DNA of 64,000 bases from contig NZ_ASXG01000046.1 of NCBI RefSeq assembly GCF_000411975.1, positions 1-64,000 on the forward strand, given 5' to 3'. This stretch comes from Amycolatopsis orientalis DSM 43388 (lineage in GTDB: Bacteria; Actinomycetota; Actinomycetes; Mycobacteriales; Pseudonocardiaceae). Made by a program: the position numbers and the translations under genes. Positions 1-9,049 of the stretch are shown here, piece after piece; position 1 is the first letter of the stretch; each line of letters opens with the position of its first letter. The notes under the pieces are model-generated. The model was not told the DNA's origin. It saw nothing but the letters and a program-made list of their open reading frames with translations, and did no database searches.

Positions 1-225
1 GGCGGTCGTGCTGCACGCCGTGATCACCTGGACCAAAGCTTTGTCAGACACGCCCTAGACGCCGCGTGCGCAGGCCTGCTCGGCGGCCTCCTCACCGACT
101 CGGCTGCCGGCCCACGCTCCATCTACCTCGTCGCGGCGGGCCTGACCGGGTGCGGGTTGCTGATGACGGTGTTGGTCGCCCGCGCGCCACGGGTGGCTGA
201 AGATGCTGAGGTGCGGGTGGATTGA
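1..225 (+). CDS. C-terminal fragment of a probable MFS-type transporter
   Basis: Frame 1 is open from the window edge to a TGA at 223-225, so only about 74 C-terminal residues are visible. The fragment has a Gly/Leu/Ala-rich hydrophobic stretch (AGLLGGLLTD), a short polar turn with Arg and Pro, a second hydrophobic segment (IYLVAAGLTGCGLLMTVLVA), and an acidic tail. This hairpin of two helices with a short tail is the usual ending of a 12-helix major facilitator protein. The upstream part is outside the window, so the substrate is unknown. Assignment rests on hydropathy and general resemblance only. Confidence 0.5.
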   Translation, partial: GGRAARRDHLDQSFVRHALDAACAGLLGGLLTDSAAGPRSIYLVAAGLTGCGLLMTVLVARAPRVAEDAEVRVD

Positions 226-327
226 CTGGCCCGGCTCACCGAACGCGGGTATCGAAGGCAGCACCGGATCTTCGGCGAGGGACTGCCCGGCTGCCGCCGT
301 TCTCGCCGAAGCGACCGCGACCTGACG

Positions 328-768
328 TCAGACCTGCCGTGCGGTCGCCATCGCCCGTTCGGTCTCCCAGAACGCACGCATCGAAACGACCAGCCCGTCC
401 TCGTTCACCCGGTAGACGAACACTCCGTCGGTGTCGACGCGGTAGCCGCCGGGCAAATACGTCGTGATGGTGCCGACGTTCGCGACCTCCGAACCCGCCG
501 CGTGCGAATCGCGGATCACGAACTCGAACTTCTCGACGTTGCCGATCGTCTTGTCCCAGAAGGCGGAAAGGCCGTCGCGGCCATGGTGGCCCTTGCCCTC
601 CTCGTCGAACATCGACGGGCCGACCGGGTCCTCGACGACCGCGTCCGGGGCGAACAGCGCGAGCCACGCGTCCTTGTCCCCGGCGGTCGCCGCCGTCATC
701 GACTTGAACGCGGCCTCCCGCGCGGGCGGCTGCTTCGCCGCGGGGTCCCAGCAGACCTCGACTCCCAT
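328..768 (-). CDS. SnoaL-like / NTF2-fold protein
   Basis: This 146-residue protein has the size and layout of the NTF2/SnoaL (ketosteroid isomerase-like) superfamily: an N-terminal helix ending in TAATAGDKDAWLALFAPDAVVEDPVG, then strands with the G-x-F/D pattern and a C-terminal 'MRAFWE' strand. Family members are cone-shaped isomerases, cyclases or hydratases for small hydrophobic substrates; no particular reaction can be assigned here. The ATG at 768-766 starts one base after the stop of the F420-dependent oxidoreductase gene, so the two are almost certainly one transcription unit. The KstR-like box upstream of that unit suggests a role in steroid or other lipid breakdown, which is inference. 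Confidence 0.8.
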   Translation of the reverse strand: MGVEVCWDPAAKQPPAREAAFKSMTAATAGDKDAWLALFAPDAVVEDPVGPSMFDEEGKGHHGRDGLSAFWDKTIGNVEKFEFVIRDSHAAGSEVANVGTITTYLPGGYRVDTDGVFVYRVNEDGLVVSMRAFWETERAMATARQV

Positions 769-769
769 G

Positions 770-1645
770 TCACTCCTCGATTTTCGCGATGATCTCGTCG
801 CCGAACTTGCGGATCGCGTCGACCTTCGGGCCGAGGTCCGCGTCGAATCCGTGCCCCTCGAACGCCCACGGCATGGTGATCGCGTCGGTGACGCCCGCCT
901 CGGCCTGTTCGCGGAACCCGTCGAGCCCGAACCGGTCGACGCACACCGCCTGGAACTCGAACGGGTCGCCGGCGCGCCCGCGCTCGGCGAGCAAGCCCTT
1001 GAGCTTGCCGATGGTCTCGCGCAGCTGGTCGAGCGTCATCATCGCCGACGACCAGCCGTCCGCGACGCGCGCGGCCCGGCGCAGCGCGACGTCGGTGTGC
1101 CCGCCGATGTAGAACGGGATCCGGGAGGGCGGCGGCGGGCTCATCTTGAGCTTGTCGAAGTCGAAGAATTCGCCGTGGAACTCGACCATGTCGCCGCTGA
1201 GGATGAGCCGCAGCACCTCGATCGCCTCGTCGAACCGTTTGCCGCGCCGCGCGTACGGCGCGCCGCACCATTCGAATTCCTCCGGCGACCAGCCGATTCC
1301 CAGCCCGAGGCCGAACCGCCCGCCGGTCAGCGCGGCGACCGAGTTGACCTGCCGGGCGAGCAGCACCGGATTGCGCGAGCCGAGTTTCAGCACCGACGTG
1401 TAGAACTGGATCCGTTCGGTCACCGCGCCCATCGAGGCGGTCGCGACCAGCGGATCGGCCCACGGCGTGTCCTCGTCCCAGAACCGGCTGCCGTCGGGGG
1501 TGTAGGGATAGTCGGCGGACACTTTCTCGGAGTAGAAGAGCGAATCGGGCAGCACGATCGAGGAGAACCCGGCCTCCTCGGCGGCGCGGGCCAGCCCGCC
1601 GAGCTGGTCGAGCGGGCTCATCGCGATCGACAAGGAGAACTTCAT
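770..1645 (-). CDS. LLM-class F420-dependent oxidoreductase
   Basis: The 291-residue product is a luciferase-like TIM-barrel protein of the F420-dependent group (TIGR03619-like). Visible family features are the opening strand KFSLSIAMSP, the LARAAEEAGF helix, the VLPDSLFY strand, the segment GGRFGLGLGIGWSPEEFE, and PFYIGGHTDVALRRAARVADGW near the middle. Such enzymes move hydride between F420H2 and an organic substrate, often within lipid or steroid catabolism. It is the first gene of a two-gene operon with the SnoaL-like protein. A 14-bp palindrome matching the KstR consensus lies only 10 bases upstream of its ATG. The substrate is unknown. Confidence 0.85.
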   Translation of the reverse strand: MKFSLSIAMSPLDQLGGLARAAEEAGFSSIVLPDSLFYSEKVSADYPYTPDGSRFWDEDTPWADPLVATASMGAVTERIQFYTSVLKLGSRNPVLLARQVNSVAALTGGRFGLGLGIGWSPEEFEWCGAPYARRGKRFDEAIEVLRLILSGDMVEFHGEFFDFDKLKMSPPPPSRIPFYIGGHTDVALRRAARVADGWSSAMMTLDQLRETIGKLKGLLAERGRAGDPFEFQAVCVDRFGLDGFREQAEAGVTDAITMPWAFEGHGFDADLGPKVDAIRKFGDEIIAKIEE

Positions 1646-1654
1646 GCCGCGGAC

Positions 1655-1668
1655 TATAACGTGTTCTA
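1655..1668. promoter_or_regulatory. KstR-like operator box
   Basis: The sequence TATAACGTGTTCTA fits the published KstR consensus TNNAACNNGTTNNA at every fixed position. KstR is the TetR-family repressor of sterol catabolism in mycolic-acid actinobacteria. The box sits 10 bases upstream of the F420-dependent oxidoreductase start, where a repressor would block transcription. KstR itself is not encoded in this window, so binding is inferred from the motif alone, and a 6-fixed-base motif can occur by chance. Confidence 0.5.
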
Positions 1669-1786
1669 GTTTTGTCGGCCACCGCCCGAACGGAGGCGCC
1701 CCGGGAACTCTCCGCGCACAGTCCGCGTTGTCCGTTTCAGGGACGGCTGCCCGGCCGTCGCGTCAGATCGAGACACGGAGTGACCC

Positions 1787-2602
1787 ATGGGCACCGCGAT
1801 CCTCCTGATCGTGCTGGTCGTCGTCATCGTCGGAGGCGGGTTGTACCTGTCCAGGAAGCAAGCCGCGACCAGACAGAGCCAGCTCGACGACGCGAAAGCC
1901 GACGCGCGCCGCCTCGTCGAACGCCTCGGCGGCCAGGTCCTCAACCTCACCGGCACCGACACCGCCTCCCAGCAGGCGATGGCGGACGCGAGCGAGCGCT
2001 ACAACGCCGCCGGTTCGCAGCTGGAGCAGGCCAAGACGGTCGAACAGGCCCGGCTGGTGAAGGAAACCGCCGTCGAAGGCCTGTACTACGTGCGGGCCGC
2101 GCGCGTGGCGATGGGCATGGACCCCGGCCCGGCGCTGCCGGACGAGGCCGAGCGCGAACGCGCGGGCAAGGTCACCGAACACCGCGAGGTGGACGTCGAG
2201 GGCCAGCGCTACGCCGCGTCGCCCGAACCGGGCCAGGACACGCCGTACTACTACCCCGGCGGCCGCGTCGCCGGACGCCCGGTGCCGCAGGGCTGGTACA
2301 GCGAACCGTGGTGGAAGCCCGCCCTGGTGGCCGGCGCGTGGGGCCTGGGCTCGATGTTCCTGTTCAGCGCCATGTTCTCCGGCATGAGCGGCATCGCCAG
2401 CGCGTCGGCCTGGGAATCCGGCTACGACGCGGGCCAGGCGGACGCCCTGGACGCGGGCGGCATGGACGGCGGTTTCGACGGCGGAGGCTTTGACGGCGGC
2501 GGATTCGACGGAAGCCAGGACTTCGGCGGTTTCGACGGCGGCGGATTCGACGGAGGCGGCTTCGACGGCGGAGGGTTTGACGGCGGCGGTTTCGACTTCT
2601 GA
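1787..2602 (+). CDS. Membrane-anchored protein with FDGGG-repeat tail
   Basis: The 271-residue protein starts with a single transmembrane helix (about residues 3-19, LLIVLVVVIVGGG) followed by a charged helical region rich in Ala, Glu and Lys (about 25-100), which resembles a DUF1542-type domain. A Tyr/Pro/Trp-rich linker (PYYYPGG, WYSEPWW) leads to a second hydrophobic segment (about 180-205). The last 48 residues are a low-complexity tail built from repeated GGFD/FDGGG units encoded by 15-bp DNA repeats. The ATG has a GGAG ribosome site seven bases upstream. The function is unknown; related proteins are found in actinobacteria as conserved hypotheticals. Confidence 0.8.
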   Translation: MGTAILLIVLVVVIVGGGLYLSRKQAATRQSQLDDAKADARRLVERLGGQVLNLTGTDTASQQAMADASERYNAAGSQLEQAKTVEQARLVKETAVEGLYYVRAARVAMGMDPGPALPDEAERERAGKVTEHREVDVEGQRYAASPEPGQDTPYYYPGGRVAGRPVPQGWYSEPWWKPALVAGAWGLGSMFLFSAMFSGMSGIASASAWESGYDAGQADALDAGGMDGGFDGGGFDGGGFDGSQDFGGFDGGGFDGGGFDGGGFDGGGFDF

Positions 2603-2615
2603 CCGCTGACACCGT

Positions 2616-2649
2616 GAAGGCCCCGTGGCAGGTTCGCCGCGGGGCCTTC
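2616..2649 (+). terminator. Stem-loop terminator after the FDGGG protein
   Basis: A 10-bp GC-rich stem (GAAGGCCCCG pairing with CGGGGCCTTC) with a 14-base loop begins 13 bases after the stop codon. It lies between two convergent genes and could serve both strands. There is no clear U-tract, as is common in this phylum. Confidence 0.65.
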
Positions 2650-2707
2650 GCATCTCCGCCCCGCGGTCAGCGACTGTGACCCAGTCAAGGGAACCCGGGG
2701 ACTCGGC

Positions 2708-3517
2708 TCAAGCAGGCTGGCAGGCAGGACACCAATAAAGATTCCGCGCCGCCAATTCCTTCTGCGCCACCGGTGTCCCGCAAATCAAACACGGCATCCC
2801 GGCCCGCCGGTACACGTAAACCTCGCCGCCATGCCGATCCTCGCGGGGCGCCCGGCCCATCGCCGCGGGCAAATGTTCCGGCGCGACAGTGTCGATCCGC
2901 CCGACCCGGACCCCGGCGCGCATCAAGGTCACCAGGTCCGCCCACATCGCGTCCCACAACGCCCGATCGAGCGAACGTCCGGGCAGCATCGGCGAAACCC
3001 CATGCCGGAACAGCACTTCCGCACGATAAACGTTGCCGACCCCGGCCAGCACCGCCTGATCCATCAGCAACGCGGCGATCGTCGTGCGAGAGCGCGAGAT
3101 CCGCTCCCACGCCCGGTCCGGCTTGGCGTCGCGGCGCAGCGGGTCCGGGCCCAGCCGGGCTTTGATCGCGTCGACCTGGGCCGGGTCCAGCAGTTCGCAC
3201 CGGGTCGGACCGCGCAGGTCGGTCCAGTGGGTGCGGCCGGCCAGCCGCATCCGCACCTGGCCGACCGGCTCGGCCTCGGGCAGCGGTGCTTCGCCGAAGG
3301 TGCCGTACAGACCTAAGTGGACATGGACTGTCCCCAAAGGACCGTAGTGGTGGAACAGGTGTTTCCCGTACGCCTCGGCGGAAACGAACACCTGCCCGTC
3401 GAGTTTGGCCGCCTCCGCGGCGAACCGGCCTTGCGGACTGCTCACCGCGACCGGTCCGCCGGCGTAGCGGCGTTGGTGGAGACGGGCCAGCCGATGGAGC
3501 GTGTGCCCCTCGGGCAT
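2708..3517 (-). CDS. nei: Fpg/Nei family DNA glycosylase (endonuclease VIII-like)
   Basis: The 269-residue product begins MPEGHTLHRLAR. The Pro2-Glu3 pair is the catalytic N-terminus of the family, and the H (not L) after PEG is typical of the Nei2 branch that removes oxidised pyrimidines. A conserved Lys is seen in AYGKHLFHHY, the helix-two-turn-helix glycosylase core includes DQAVLAGVGNVYRAEVLF, and a C-terminal zinc finger is present (CLICG ... YWCPAC). The open frame continues far upstream, but the start is fixed by the PEGH motif. It overlaps the rpiB stop as TGATG, so the two genes are translationally coupled. Confidence 0.93.
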   Translation of the reverse strand: MPEGHTLHRLARLHQRRYAGGPVAVSSPQGRFAAEAAKLDGQVFVSAEAYGKHLFHHYGPLGTVHVHLGLYGTFGEAPLPEAEPVGQVRMRLAGRTHWTDLRGPTRCELLDPAQVDAIKARLGPDPLRRDAKPDRAWERISRSRTTIAALLMDQAVLAGVGNVYRAEVLFRHGVSPMLPGRSLDRALWDAMWADLVTLMRAGVRVGRIDTVAPEHLPAAMGRAPREDRHGGEVYVYRRAGMPCLICGTPVAQKELAARNLYWCPACQPA

Positions 3518-3990
3518 CAGGCCTCCGGCAGGGCGGGCGGGGTGCCGGTGCGCTCGTAGTCGAGCAGCTGCCGCACCCGCCGCACGTGGCGCTCGTCCGG
3601 GTCCGGCTCCGCGGCGAGGAACGCCTCGACGATCTCGGTCGCCTGCTCCTGCGTGTGCATCCGGGCGCCGACGCCGAGCACCTGGGCGTGGTTGTGCTGC
3701 CGGGTCAGCTGCGCGGTTTCGACGCTCCAGCCGAGCCCGGCGCGGATGCCCGGCACCTTGTTCGCGGCGATCTGCTCGCCGTTGCCGGACCCGCCGATGA
3801 CGATTCCGAGGCTGCCCTCGTCGGCGGCGACGCGGCGCGCGGTTTCGACGCAGAACGCCGGGTAGTCGTCGGCCGCGTCGTAGACGAACGGACCGATGTC
3901 GGTCACCTCGTGCCCCTGTTCGCCGAGGTGGCGGACAAGGTGGTTCTTCAGCTCGAAACCGGCATGGTCGGATCCCAAGTAGACACGCAC
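3517..3990 (-). CDS. rpiB: Ribose-5-phosphate isomerase B
   Basis: The 157-residue protein matches RpiB/LacAB: the opening strand RVYLGSDHAGFELK, the phosphate-binding loop VIGGSGNGEQIAANKVPG, and HNHAQVLGVGAR. It interconverts ribose-5-phosphate and ribulose-5-phosphate in the pentose phosphate pathway in the cytosol. Where many bacterial RpiB enzymes have a catalytic Cys in the G-S-G motif, this one has GSGNG, as in the mycobacterial type where a Glu is used instead. It is the first gene of a pair with nei. Confidence 0.95.
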   Translation of the reverse strand: MRVYLGSDHAGFELKNHLVRHLGEQGHEVTDIGPFVYDAADDYPAFCVETARRVAADEGSLGIVIGGSGNGEQIAANKVPGIRAGLGWSVETAQLTRQHNHAQVLGVGARMHTQEQATEIVEAFLAAEPDPDERHVRRVRQLLDYERTGTPPALPEA

Positions 3991-4034
3991 AGCGGGAGTG
4001 TGCCATCTCGCCGCCGACCCGGCATGCTCCGGGG

Positions 4035-4772
4035 GTGGACCTCGCGACGCAGCACGGCACGGACATCCGGCTCGAATGGGGCGGCGAAGGCGTCGCGGTG
4101 CTCGGCCGCGAATGCGCCGTGCTGATCATCGTGGACGTGCTTTCCTTCAGCACCACAACGGATCTCGTCGTCCGCCGCGGCGGGCGTGTGCTGCCGGTGC
4201 GGTGGCGGGACGAACGCGGGATCGCCGAGGCGCGCGGAGCCGGAGCAGTGGTCGCCGGGGAAGAGGAATGGACGCTCCGGCCGTCTTCTGTGACGGAGAT
4301 CCCGTCCGGCACGCTGCTCGCCCTCCCCTCCCCCAACGGCGCGACGCTCTGCGCGGCCGCGGCGAAAACCGGCGCGCACGTCTTGGCCGGTTGCCTGCGG
4401 AATGCGTCGGCGACCGCGGCGAAAGCCGAGGAAATTGCCGACGGCCGGCCGATCGGCGTCATACCCGCCGGGGAACGCTGGGGCGTCGACCTGTTCGGCG
4501 AAGGTGCGGAGTCCGGTCCGCTCCGGCCGTGCGTCGAGGACCAGCTGGGCGCGGGCGCGATCGTCAGCGCGCTGACCGGCTCCCGGTCCGCCGAAGCCGC
4601 GCTCGCGGCGGCTGCCTACGCCGCCACCGACGTCCCGGCCGCGCTGCACGCCTGCACCTCCGGGCGGGAACTCGCCGCGACCGGCCACCGGAACGACGTC
4701 GTTCTCGCCGCCCTGCAGGACGTCAGCGATAGCGTGGCGACGCTGTCGCGAGGGATCCTGGAGGGGCAATGA
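4035..4772 (+). CDS. 2-phosphosulfolactate phosphatase (ComB) family protein
   Basis: The 245-residue product belongs to the ComB fold: it has the strand AVLIIVDVLSFSTTTDLVV near residue 30, the central LALPSPNGATLCAAA, the helix VLAGCLRNASATA, and the acidic end loop ERWGVDLFGEG. ComB hydrolyses phosphosulfolactate in coenzyme M synthesis in archaea, a pathway not expected in this organism, so the true substrate is probably another 2-phospho acid. A GTG at 4035 is the start, transcribed divergently from rpiB. The stop overlaps the next start by four bases (ATGA). Confidence 0.8.
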   Translation: MDLATQHGTDIRLEWGGEGVAVLGRECAVLIIVDVLSFSTTTDLVVRRGGRVLPVRWRDERGIAEARGAGAVVAGEEEWTLRPSSVTEIPSGTLLALPSPNGATLCAAAAKTGAHVLAGCLRNASATAAKAEEIADGRPIGVIPAGERWGVDLFGEGAESGPLRPCVEDQLGAGAIVSALTGSRSAEAALAAAAYAATDVPAALHACTSGRELAATGHRNDVVLAALQDVSDSVATLSRGILEGQ

Positions 4773-5560
4773 GCTGGACCGAGGTGGCCGACGGGGTTTT
4801 CGCCCGCCGGTACGACGAGCTGGACCTCACGACCGGCTTGGTGCTCGGCCAGGAGAGGTGCCTGGTGATCGACACCCGCGGCGACGTCGACCAGGGCGCC
4901 GAATTCGCCGCCGCGGTCCGCGAGCTGACCGAACTGCCGTGGTCGGTCGTCTACACGCACGCGCATTTCGACCACGCCTTCGGCACCACGCCGTTCCTGC
5001 CGTGCGACGTCTGGGCGCACCCCGGCTGCCTGCGGGCCCTGCTGAAGAACGGCGAAGCCGACAAACGAACCTGGACCGCGCATTACCGCGAAGAGGGCAA
5101 GCCGGAGATCGCCGACGCCATCGAGCGCACCGGGCCCATGCCGCCCGACCGCCTGGTAGCCGACCGCGCCGAACTCGACCTCGGCGGCCGCACCGTCGCG
5201 TTCGTGCACCCCGGCGTCGCGCACACCGATCACGACCTGCTGGTGCACATACCGGACGCGGACGTCGTTTTCGCCGGAGACGTCGTGGAACACGGCCCGC
5301 ACGGCTTCACCGCGTACTCGTTCGGTCCGGACGACCAGCTCGACGCGTGGGCCGCGGCGATGGACGCGCTGCTCGCCCTGAAACCGCGCATCGTCGTACC
5401 CGGCCACGGCGACCCGGTGGACGAAGAATTCGTGCGCACCCATCGCGACGGCCTGCTGCGGCTGCACGAGCTGAAGACAGCCGGGGCGTCGCTCGAGGAA
5501 GCGTTGCGGGACTCGCCGTACCCGGAGGACGTCACCAGGGCGGCGCTCGGGTTCTCGTGA
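4769..5560 (+). CDS. MBL-fold metallo-hydrolase
   Basis: The 263-residue protein is a metallo-beta-lactamase superfamily enzyme. The metal-binding signature HAHFDHAFG is clear near residue 72. Downstream ligands are VHPGVAHTDHDLLVH with the following VVFAGDVVEHG Asp, and the final His is in IVVPGHGDPVD. It most likely hydrolyses a small ester, thioester or lactone; the substrate is not predictable. It is coupled to the ComB-like gene by an ATGA overlap, suggesting both act on related metabolites. Confidence 0.88.
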   Translation: MSWTEVADGVFARRYDELDLTTGLVLGQERCLVIDTRGDVDQGAEFAAAVRELTELPWSVVYTHAHFDHAFGTTPFLPCDVWAHPGCLRALLKNGEADKRTWTAHYREEGKPEIADAIERTGPMPPDRLVADRAELDLGGRTVAFVHPGVAHTDHDLLVHIPDADVVFAGDVVEHGPHGFTAYSFGPDDQLDAWAAAMDALLALKPRIVVPGHGDPVDEEFVRTHRDGLLRLHELKTAGASLEEALRDSPYPEDVTRAALGFS

Positions 5561-5598
5561 GTGTTTACGCCGGTTAGAACCGGCGTAAACACTCACGA
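5555..5598. terminator. Long perfect hairpin between convergent genes
   Basis: A 21-bp perfect stem with a 2-base centre (AG at 5576-5577) spans the stop codon of the metallo-hydrolase gene and ends six bases before the stop of the convergent DsbA-family gene. The arms read GTGAGTGTTTACGCCGGTT and its complement plus two flanking pairs. It probably acts as a bidirectional terminator. Its extreme regularity suggests a repeated extragenic palindrome rather than a random terminator. Confidence 0.75.
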
Positions 5599-5603
5599 CC
5601 ACA

Positions 5604-6224
5604 TCAGTCGAAGTTCAGGTCCCCGGTCCGGGTGCGCTTCAGCTCGAAGAAGTCCGGGTAGCTCGCCAGCGCGACCGCGCCGTCGAACACCTTCAGCGCG
5701 TCCTCGCCGCGCGGGATCGACGACAGCACCGGGCCGAAGAACGCGGTCCCGTTGACGTGGATGGTCGGCGTGCCGACATCCATGCCGACCGGGTCCATGC
5801 CCTCGTGGTGGCTCTTGCGCAGCGCCTCGTCGTACTCGGTCGATTCGCCCGCCTCGGCGAGTTCGGCGAGGGCGTCGATCGCCGCCAGCGCCTCCTTGAT
5901 GACGAGCTTGCGGTCCTCGTTGTGCTGGTTGTGGTAGCGGGTGCCGAACTCGGTGTAGAAGTCGCGCACCGCTTGCTGGCCCTGGGTCTGCGCCAGCGCG
6001 GTCGCGACGCGGACCGGCGCCCAGCCCTCGCTCAGCAGCGCCTTGTACCGCTCGGGCAGGTCTTCGCGGCCTTCGTTCAGCACCGAAAGGCTCATCACGC
6101 GGAAGGTCAGGTCCAGCTCGCGGTGCTTCTCGACTTCCAGGATCCACCGCGACGAGATCCACGCGAACGGGCAGATCGGGTCGAAGTAGAAGTCGACCTT
6201 GGTCGGCTGGGACGAGTCAGTCAT
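5604..6224 (-). CDS. DsbA-family protein, Rv2466c-like, single-cysteine form
   Basis: The 206-residue protein has a thioredoxin-like start [14 protein letters not shown] and the DsbA helical insert seen in actinobacterial Rv2466c-type (mycothiol-dependent) oxidoreductases, ending with [22 protein letters not shown], where the cis-Pro strand lies. The usual CPWC site is CPFA here: Cys18 is kept and the second Cys is replaced by Ala21, which points to a monothiol mechanism using mycothiol. The ATG at 6224 is chosen; a GTG nine bases upstream (6233) is possible because GAGGAG lies closer to it. Confidence 0.85.
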   Translation of the reverse strand: MTDSSQPTKVDFYFDPICPFAWISSRWILEVEKHRELDLTFRVMSLSVLNEGREDLPERYKALLSEGWAPVRVATALAQTQGQQAVRDFYTEFGTRYHNQHNEDRKLVIKEALAAIDALAELAEAGESTEYDEALRKSHHEGMDPVGMDVGTPTIHVNGTAFFGPVLSSIPRGEDALKVFDGAVALASYPDFFELKRTRTGDLNFD

Positions 6225-6405
6225 CTTTTTCACGGGCTCCTCGGCGCGGCTGCTCCCCGGCGCGGTGCCGGAGGGCGGGGCGAAACCCCCGCACTGCGAG
6301 GCAACGCGGGGAGCCCTCCGCATTGTTCCCTGGTCGCCGCTTCCGCCCCCGTCATGATTGGATGCTGAACGTCGTGCCAACCGGAACCGAAGACCAGAGG
6401 TGCCC

Positions 6406-8973
6406 GTGCCCGCCCCCAACCTGACGCGTGACGAAGCCAAGCAGCGCTCCGGCCTGCTGGACGTGTCGTCCTACGACATCGAGCTGGACCTCACCGACGG
6501 CAGCGGCCGTCCCGGGGAGAAGACCTTCCGCTCCACCACCACGGTGCGGTTCTCCAGCAGCCGCCCCGGCGAAACGTCGTGGATCGACCTCGTCGCCGAA
6601 GGGGTCCGCTCCGCCGTGCTCAACGGCGCCGAGCTCGACGTCAGCGGCTACACCGAGGAAAAGGGCATCGAGCTGCCCGGCCTCGCCGCGGAGAACGAAC
6701 TCGTCGTCACCGCGGACTGCCGCTACATGAACACCGGCGAGGGCCTGCACCGGTTCGTCGACCCGGTCGACGACGGCGTCTACCTCTACACCCAGTTCGA
6801 GACCGCCGACGCGAAGCGCATGTTCGCCTGCTTCGACCAGCCGGACCTCAAGTCCGTCTACCGGCTCGCGGTGCACGCCCCGCGCGACTGGAAGGTCGTC
6901 TCCAACGCGCTCGTCGAAAGCGCCGAGGACACCGAGGACGGCGCGCGCCGCACGCAGTTCGCCGAATCCGAGCGCATCTCGACCTACCTCGTGGCGCTCA
7001 TCGCCGGCCCGTACGCGGAATGGACCGACGAGTTCCGCGACGAGCACCGCACCATCCCGCTCGGCATCTACTGCCGCGCGTCGCTCGCCGAGCACATGGA
7101 CGCCGAACGGCTGTTCGCCGAAACCAAACAGGGTTTCGCCTTCTACCACGAGAAATTCGGCACCCCGTACCCGTTCTCCAAGTACGACCAGCTGTTCGTG
7201 CCGGAGTTCAACGCGGGCGCGATGGAGAACGCCGGCGCGGTCACCTTCCTCGAGGACTACGTCTTCCGCAGCCGCGTCACCCGCTACGCCTACGAGCGGC
7301 GCGCCGAGACGCTGCTGCACGAGATGGCGCACATGTGGTTCGGCGACCTGGTCACCATGCGCTGGTGGGACGACCTGTGGCTGAACGAGTCGTTCGCGAC
7401 CTTCGCGAGCGTGTTCGCCCAGGCCGAGGCGACCGAGTACAAGAACGCCTGGACCAGCTTCGCGAACATCGAGAAGTCCTGGGCCTACCGCCAGGACCAG
7501 CTGCCCTCGACGCACCCGATCGCGGCCGACATCGTCGACCTGCACGCGGTCGAGGTCAACTTCGACGGCATCACCTACGCCAAGGGCGCGAGCGTGCTGA
7601 AGCAGCTGGTGTCCTACGTGGGCATCGAGCACTTCCTCGACGGCCTCAAGGTGTACTTCGGCAAGCACGCGTGGGGCAATGCCACGCTCGCGGATCTGCT
7701 TGCGGCGCTGGAAGAAGCGTCCGGCCGCGACCTGTCGTGGTGGAGCGCGGAGTGGCTGGAGACCACCGGCCTCAACTCGCTGAGCCCGCGCTACGAGGTC
7801 GGCTCGGACGGCACCTTCTCGTCGTTCGCCGTCGTGCAGACCGGCGCGAAGCCGGGCGCGGGCGAACTGCGCACGCACCGCGTCGCGGTCGGCGTGTACG
7901 ACGAGGACGGCGACGGCAAGATCGTCCGCACCCGTCGCGTCGAGCTGGACGTCACCGGCGAGCGCACCGAGGTGCCGGACCTGGTCGGCCAGCCCGCGGG
8001 CAAGCTCGTGCTGGTCAACGACGACGACCTGACCTACTGCCGGATGCGGCTGGACCCGGCGTCGCTGACCACGCTGATCGACCGGATCGGCGACATCACC
8101 GAATCGCTGCCGCGCACGCTGTGCTGGTCGGCCGCGTGGGAGATGACGCGCGAGGCCGAGCTGAAGGCCCGCGACTTCGTCACGCTGGTGGCGCGCGGGA
8201 TTCACGCGGAGAGCGAGGTCGGCGTGGTGCAGCGGCTGCTGCTGCAGGCGCAGACCGCGCTCAACTCCTACGCCGACCAGAAGTGGGCGGCCGAGGAGGG
8301 CTGGCCCTCGTTCAGCGGCCGGCTGCTGGAGCTGGCCCGGACCGCGGAGGCCGGATCGGACCACCAGCTGGCGTTCGTGAACTCGCTGGCCGGTGGCGTG
8401 CTGAGCGACGAGATCCTGACCGAGATCGCCGGATGGCTGGACGGGTCCGCGCCGTTGCCCGGGCTGACGGTGGACACGGATCTGCGGTGGCGGCTGCTGC
8501 AGGCGCTGGTGGCGCACGGCAAGGCCGGCTCGGAAGAGATCAACGCGGAGCAGGAGCGGGACGACACCGCGGCCGGGCGACGGCACGCGGAGCGGTCTCG
8601 GGCGTTGCAGCCGACTGCGGAGGCCAAGGCGGACACCTGGCAGCGGGCGATTTACGACGACGAGATTCCGAACGCGGTCAGTGACGCGTTGATCTCCGGG
8701 TTCTCGCATCCGGGACAGAAGCACTTGCTCGGGGAGTATGTCGAGCGGTACTTCGAGGTGATCGACGACGTGTGGGCTAGGCGGTCCAGCGAGCGGGCGC
8801 AGCCTACGGCGATCGGGTTGTATCCGTCTTGGGCGGTTGAGGCGGAGACGGTGAACGCGTCGGACGAGTGGCTTGCCGGGGAGCATCCGGCTGCTTTGCG
8901 GCGGCTGGTGTCTGAGGGGCGGGCCGGGATTGTCCGGGCGTTGGCTGCTCGGGATTTCGACAGTCAGGCTTAG
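6406..8973 (+). CDS. pepN: Aminopeptidase N (M1 family)
   Basis: The 855-residue product is a zinc aminopeptidase that removes N-terminal residues from peptides in the cytoplasm. The exopeptidase motif GAMENAGA is followed by the zinc site [27 protein letters not shown], with two His and the distal Glu. The C-terminal half is the ERAP1-like helical domain. The frame is open upstream to a TTG at 6358, but a GTG at 6406 preceded by AGAGG gives [16 protein letters not shown], which fits the usual actinobacterial N-terminus. Confidence 0.95.
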   Translation: MPAPNLTRDEAKQRSGLLDVSSYDIELDLTDGSGRPGEKTFRSTTTVRFSSSRPGETSWIDLVAEGVRSAVLNGAELDVSGYTEEKGIELPGLAAENELVVTADCRYMNTGEGLHRFVDPVDDGVYLYTQFETADAKRMFACFDQPDLKSVYRLAVHAPRDWKVVSNALVESAEDTEDGARRTQFAESERISTYLVALIAGPYAEWTDEFRDEHRTIPLGIYCRASLAEHMDAERLFAETKQGFAFYHEKFGTPYPFSKYDQLFVPEFNAGAMENAGAVTFLEDYVFRSRVTRYAYERRAETLLHEMAHMWFGDLVTMRWWDDLWLNESFATFASVFAQAEATEYKNAWTSFANIEKSWAYRQDQLPSTHPIAADIVDLHAVEVNFDGITYAKGASVLKQLVSYVGIEHFLDGLKVYFGKHAWGNATLADLLAALEEASGRDLSWWSAEWLETTGLNSLSPRYEVGSDGTFSSFAVVQTGAKPGAGELRTHRVAVGVYDEDGDGKIVRTRRVELDVTGERTEVPDLVGQPAGKLVLVNDDDLTYCRMRLDPASLTTLIDRIGDITESLPRTLCWSAAWEMTREAELKARDFVTLVARGIHAESEVGVVQRLLLQAQTALNSYADQKWAAEEGWPSFSGRLLELARTAEAGSDHQLAFVNSLAGGVLSDEILTEIAGWLDGSAPLPGLTVDTDLRWRLLQALVAHGKAGSEEINAEQERDDTAAGRRHAERSRALQPTAEAKADTWQRAIYDDEIPNAVSDALISGFSHPGQKHLLGEYVERYFEVIDDVWARRSSERAQPTAIGLYPSWAVEAETVNASDEWLAGEHPAALRRLVSEGRAGIVRALAARDFDSQA

Positions 8974-9049
8974 GTTCTTCGGCTCGTCGCCTGGCGGCGA
9001 CATTGCAGTTGGGGGTGGCGTGGGGCACCCCGAAGCTTGATTGTGCTGA

